A model generated the notes under the pieces. That model did not search any database and was not told the DNA's origin. It was given only the letters and a program-made list of their open reading frames with translations. This document shows, in pieces, positions 4,753-5,774 of a stretch of 5,774 nucleotides of DNA. Source of the DNA: Bacteroidia bacterium. GTDB lineage: Bacteria > Bacteroidota > Bacteroidia > NS11-12g > UBA9320. Each line of letters starts with the position of its first letter. Position 1 is the stretch's first letter. The translations under genes were made by a program, and so were the position numbers. Where the stretch lies: NCBI GenBank assembly GCA_013042025.1, contig JABDQY010000279.1:1-5774 (forward strand), written 5' to 3'.

Positions 4753-5774
4753 ATGCAACTAGCTGAAATATTTAGACATTTAGAAACGATAGCTCCACCT
4801 AGCTTGCAAGAGAGTTATGATAATAGTGGCTTACTTGTTGGAGAATCGAATACCGAAATTAATGGTGTGTTAATTAGCTTAGACTGCATTGAAAGTACCA
4901 TTGAAGAAGCTATTGCAAAAAACTGCAACCTTATCGTAGCACATCATCCGATTGTTTTTTCAGGGTTGAAACGATTTAACAACGCCAATTACGTGCAACG
5001 AACAGTTCAGCTGGCCATTAAAAATGATATCGCGATTTATGCAATTCATACTAACTTAGATAACGTTTACCACAATGGGGTTAATAGCAAAATTGCTGAG
5101 CTATTAAAACTTAAAAACACGCGTATTCTCGCTCCAAAATCGACTGGAATTCTAAAACTAGTGACTTATTGCCCATTGGAGAATACTGAAGATGTAAAAA
5201 ATGCATTGTTTAATTCTGGAGCCGGACATATTGGAAACTACTCCGAATGTTCTTTTGTTACCGAGGGAAAGGGAACCTTCAAAGGGAATTTAGTATCGAA
5301 TCCGTATTCTGGCAATAAGGGAGAACGTCATACTGAGAAGGAATATCGATTAGAAGTTGTACTGAGAGATTATCAAAAGAATGACGTCTTGAAAGCACTT
5401 CGAGAAGCTCATCCTTATGAAGAAGTGGCTTATGAGTTGTATCCGACATTCAATACAGATCAAAGAGTTGGTGCTGGTCTTGTTGGTGACTTGGATGCTG
5501 AAATGGATGCTGAACAGTTTTTAAATTACCTCAAGAGTTCTATGAAACTTAATGTAATACGGCATACAAATTTCAATTCAAAGATTAAAAAGGTGGCACT
5601 ATGTGGAGGCTCTGGGCAGTTTTTGCTAAAGGATGCTATGCGAAATAAAGCCGATGTTTTTATTACAGGTGATTTCAAATACCATCAGTTTTTTGATGCC
5701 GAAAACAAGTTGATGATTTGCGATATTGGCCACTATGAAAGTGAAAAATTCACAATAGACTTATTATATGATAT
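4753..5774 (+). CDS. Nif3-like dinuclear metal-centre protein (YbgI/YqfO family), 3' partial
   Basis: The frame is open from ATG 4753 to the window end and gives 340 complete codons. Bacteroidota members are about 365 residues, so only about 25 residues should be missing. The first segment (MQLAEIFRHLETIAPPSLQE, 1-20) is the normal family N-terminus and fixes the start. Metal ligands expected from the E. coli YbgI structure are all present: H64 and H65 (AHHPIVF), D103 (IHTNLDN), and H327/E331 as HxxxE in GHYESE. Between the halves, about residues 133-231, lies the extra PII/CutA-like domain of the long YqfO type, ending in HPYEEVAYELYP. GDFKYHQF (306-313) is a further family motif. The proteins form toroidal hexamers with a two-metal site. 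They are often annotated as GTP cyclohydrolase 1 type 2 homologues, but the in vivo role is not settled. In relatives a C4-type zinc-ribbon protein often follows, outside this window. It is divergent from lpxK across a 101-base region with a possible operator. Confidence 0.92.
   Translation, partial: MQLAEIFRHLETIAPPSLQESYDNSGLLVGESNTEINGVLISLDCIESTIEEAIAKNCNLIVAHHPIVFSGLKRFNNANYVQRTVQLAIKNDIAIYAIHTNLDNVYHNGVNSKIAELLKLKNTRILAPKSTGILKLVTYCPLENTEDVKNALFNSGAGHIGNYSECSFVTEGKGTFKGNLVSNPYSGNKGERHTEKEYRLEVVLRDYQKNDVLKALREAHPYEEVAYELYPTFNTDQRVGAGLVGDLDAEMDAEQFLNYLKSSMKLNVIRHTNFNSKIKKVALCGGSGQFLLKDAMRNKADVFITGDFKYHQFFDAENKLMICDIGHYESEKFTIDLLYD

Overview
The window looks like chromosomal DNA from a member of the Bacteroidota, most likely a flavobacterium-like lineage. 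The base composition is AT-rich, there are no clear Shine-Dalgarno sequences, and TAnnTTTG boxes precede two genes. One protein carries a type IX secretion (Por/T9SS) C-terminal sorting domain, and several proteins have the Bacteroidota form of their motifs (for example GNFPYN in RsmA). These are core housekeeping genes. I see no insertion sequence, phage gene, tRNA, rRNA or CRISPR array.

Layout. Positions 1-1113 (+) hold the end of a probable menA, followed with no gap by menC; both belong to menaquinone biosynthesis. An intergenic stretch of 111 bases has a possible menC terminator and a promoter-like region that combines a TAnnTTTG box with a sigma-54-like -24 element. Positions 1225-1536 (+) encode a 103-residue secreted protein that is little more than a signal peptide plus a T9SS type A sorting domain. 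A 62-base convergent gap with a candidate terminator follows. Positions 4651-1599 (-) form a tight, overlapping cluster transcribed lpxK -> rsmA -> mgtE: lipid A kinase, 16S rRNA dimethyladenosine methyltransferase and Mg2+ transporter. A 101-base divergent region follows, with an inverted repeat overlapping a -7 box. From 4753 (+) a Nif3/YqfO-family dinuclear metal protein begins and runs off the window end.

How the genes work together. menA and menC supply the respiratory quinone. lpxK, rsmA and mgtE are not one pathway, but their 11- and 14-base overlaps imply co-transcription and probably translational coupling. The most unusual item is the stand-alone T9SS sorting domain, which has essentially no cargo. 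Next is the recurring pattern of promoter boxes lying almost on top of start codons (short-leader or leaderless mRNAs), and the use of three non-ATG starts (one GTG, two TTG) among five visible gene starts plus the Nif3-family ATG. I did not find a convincing new multi-gene system.
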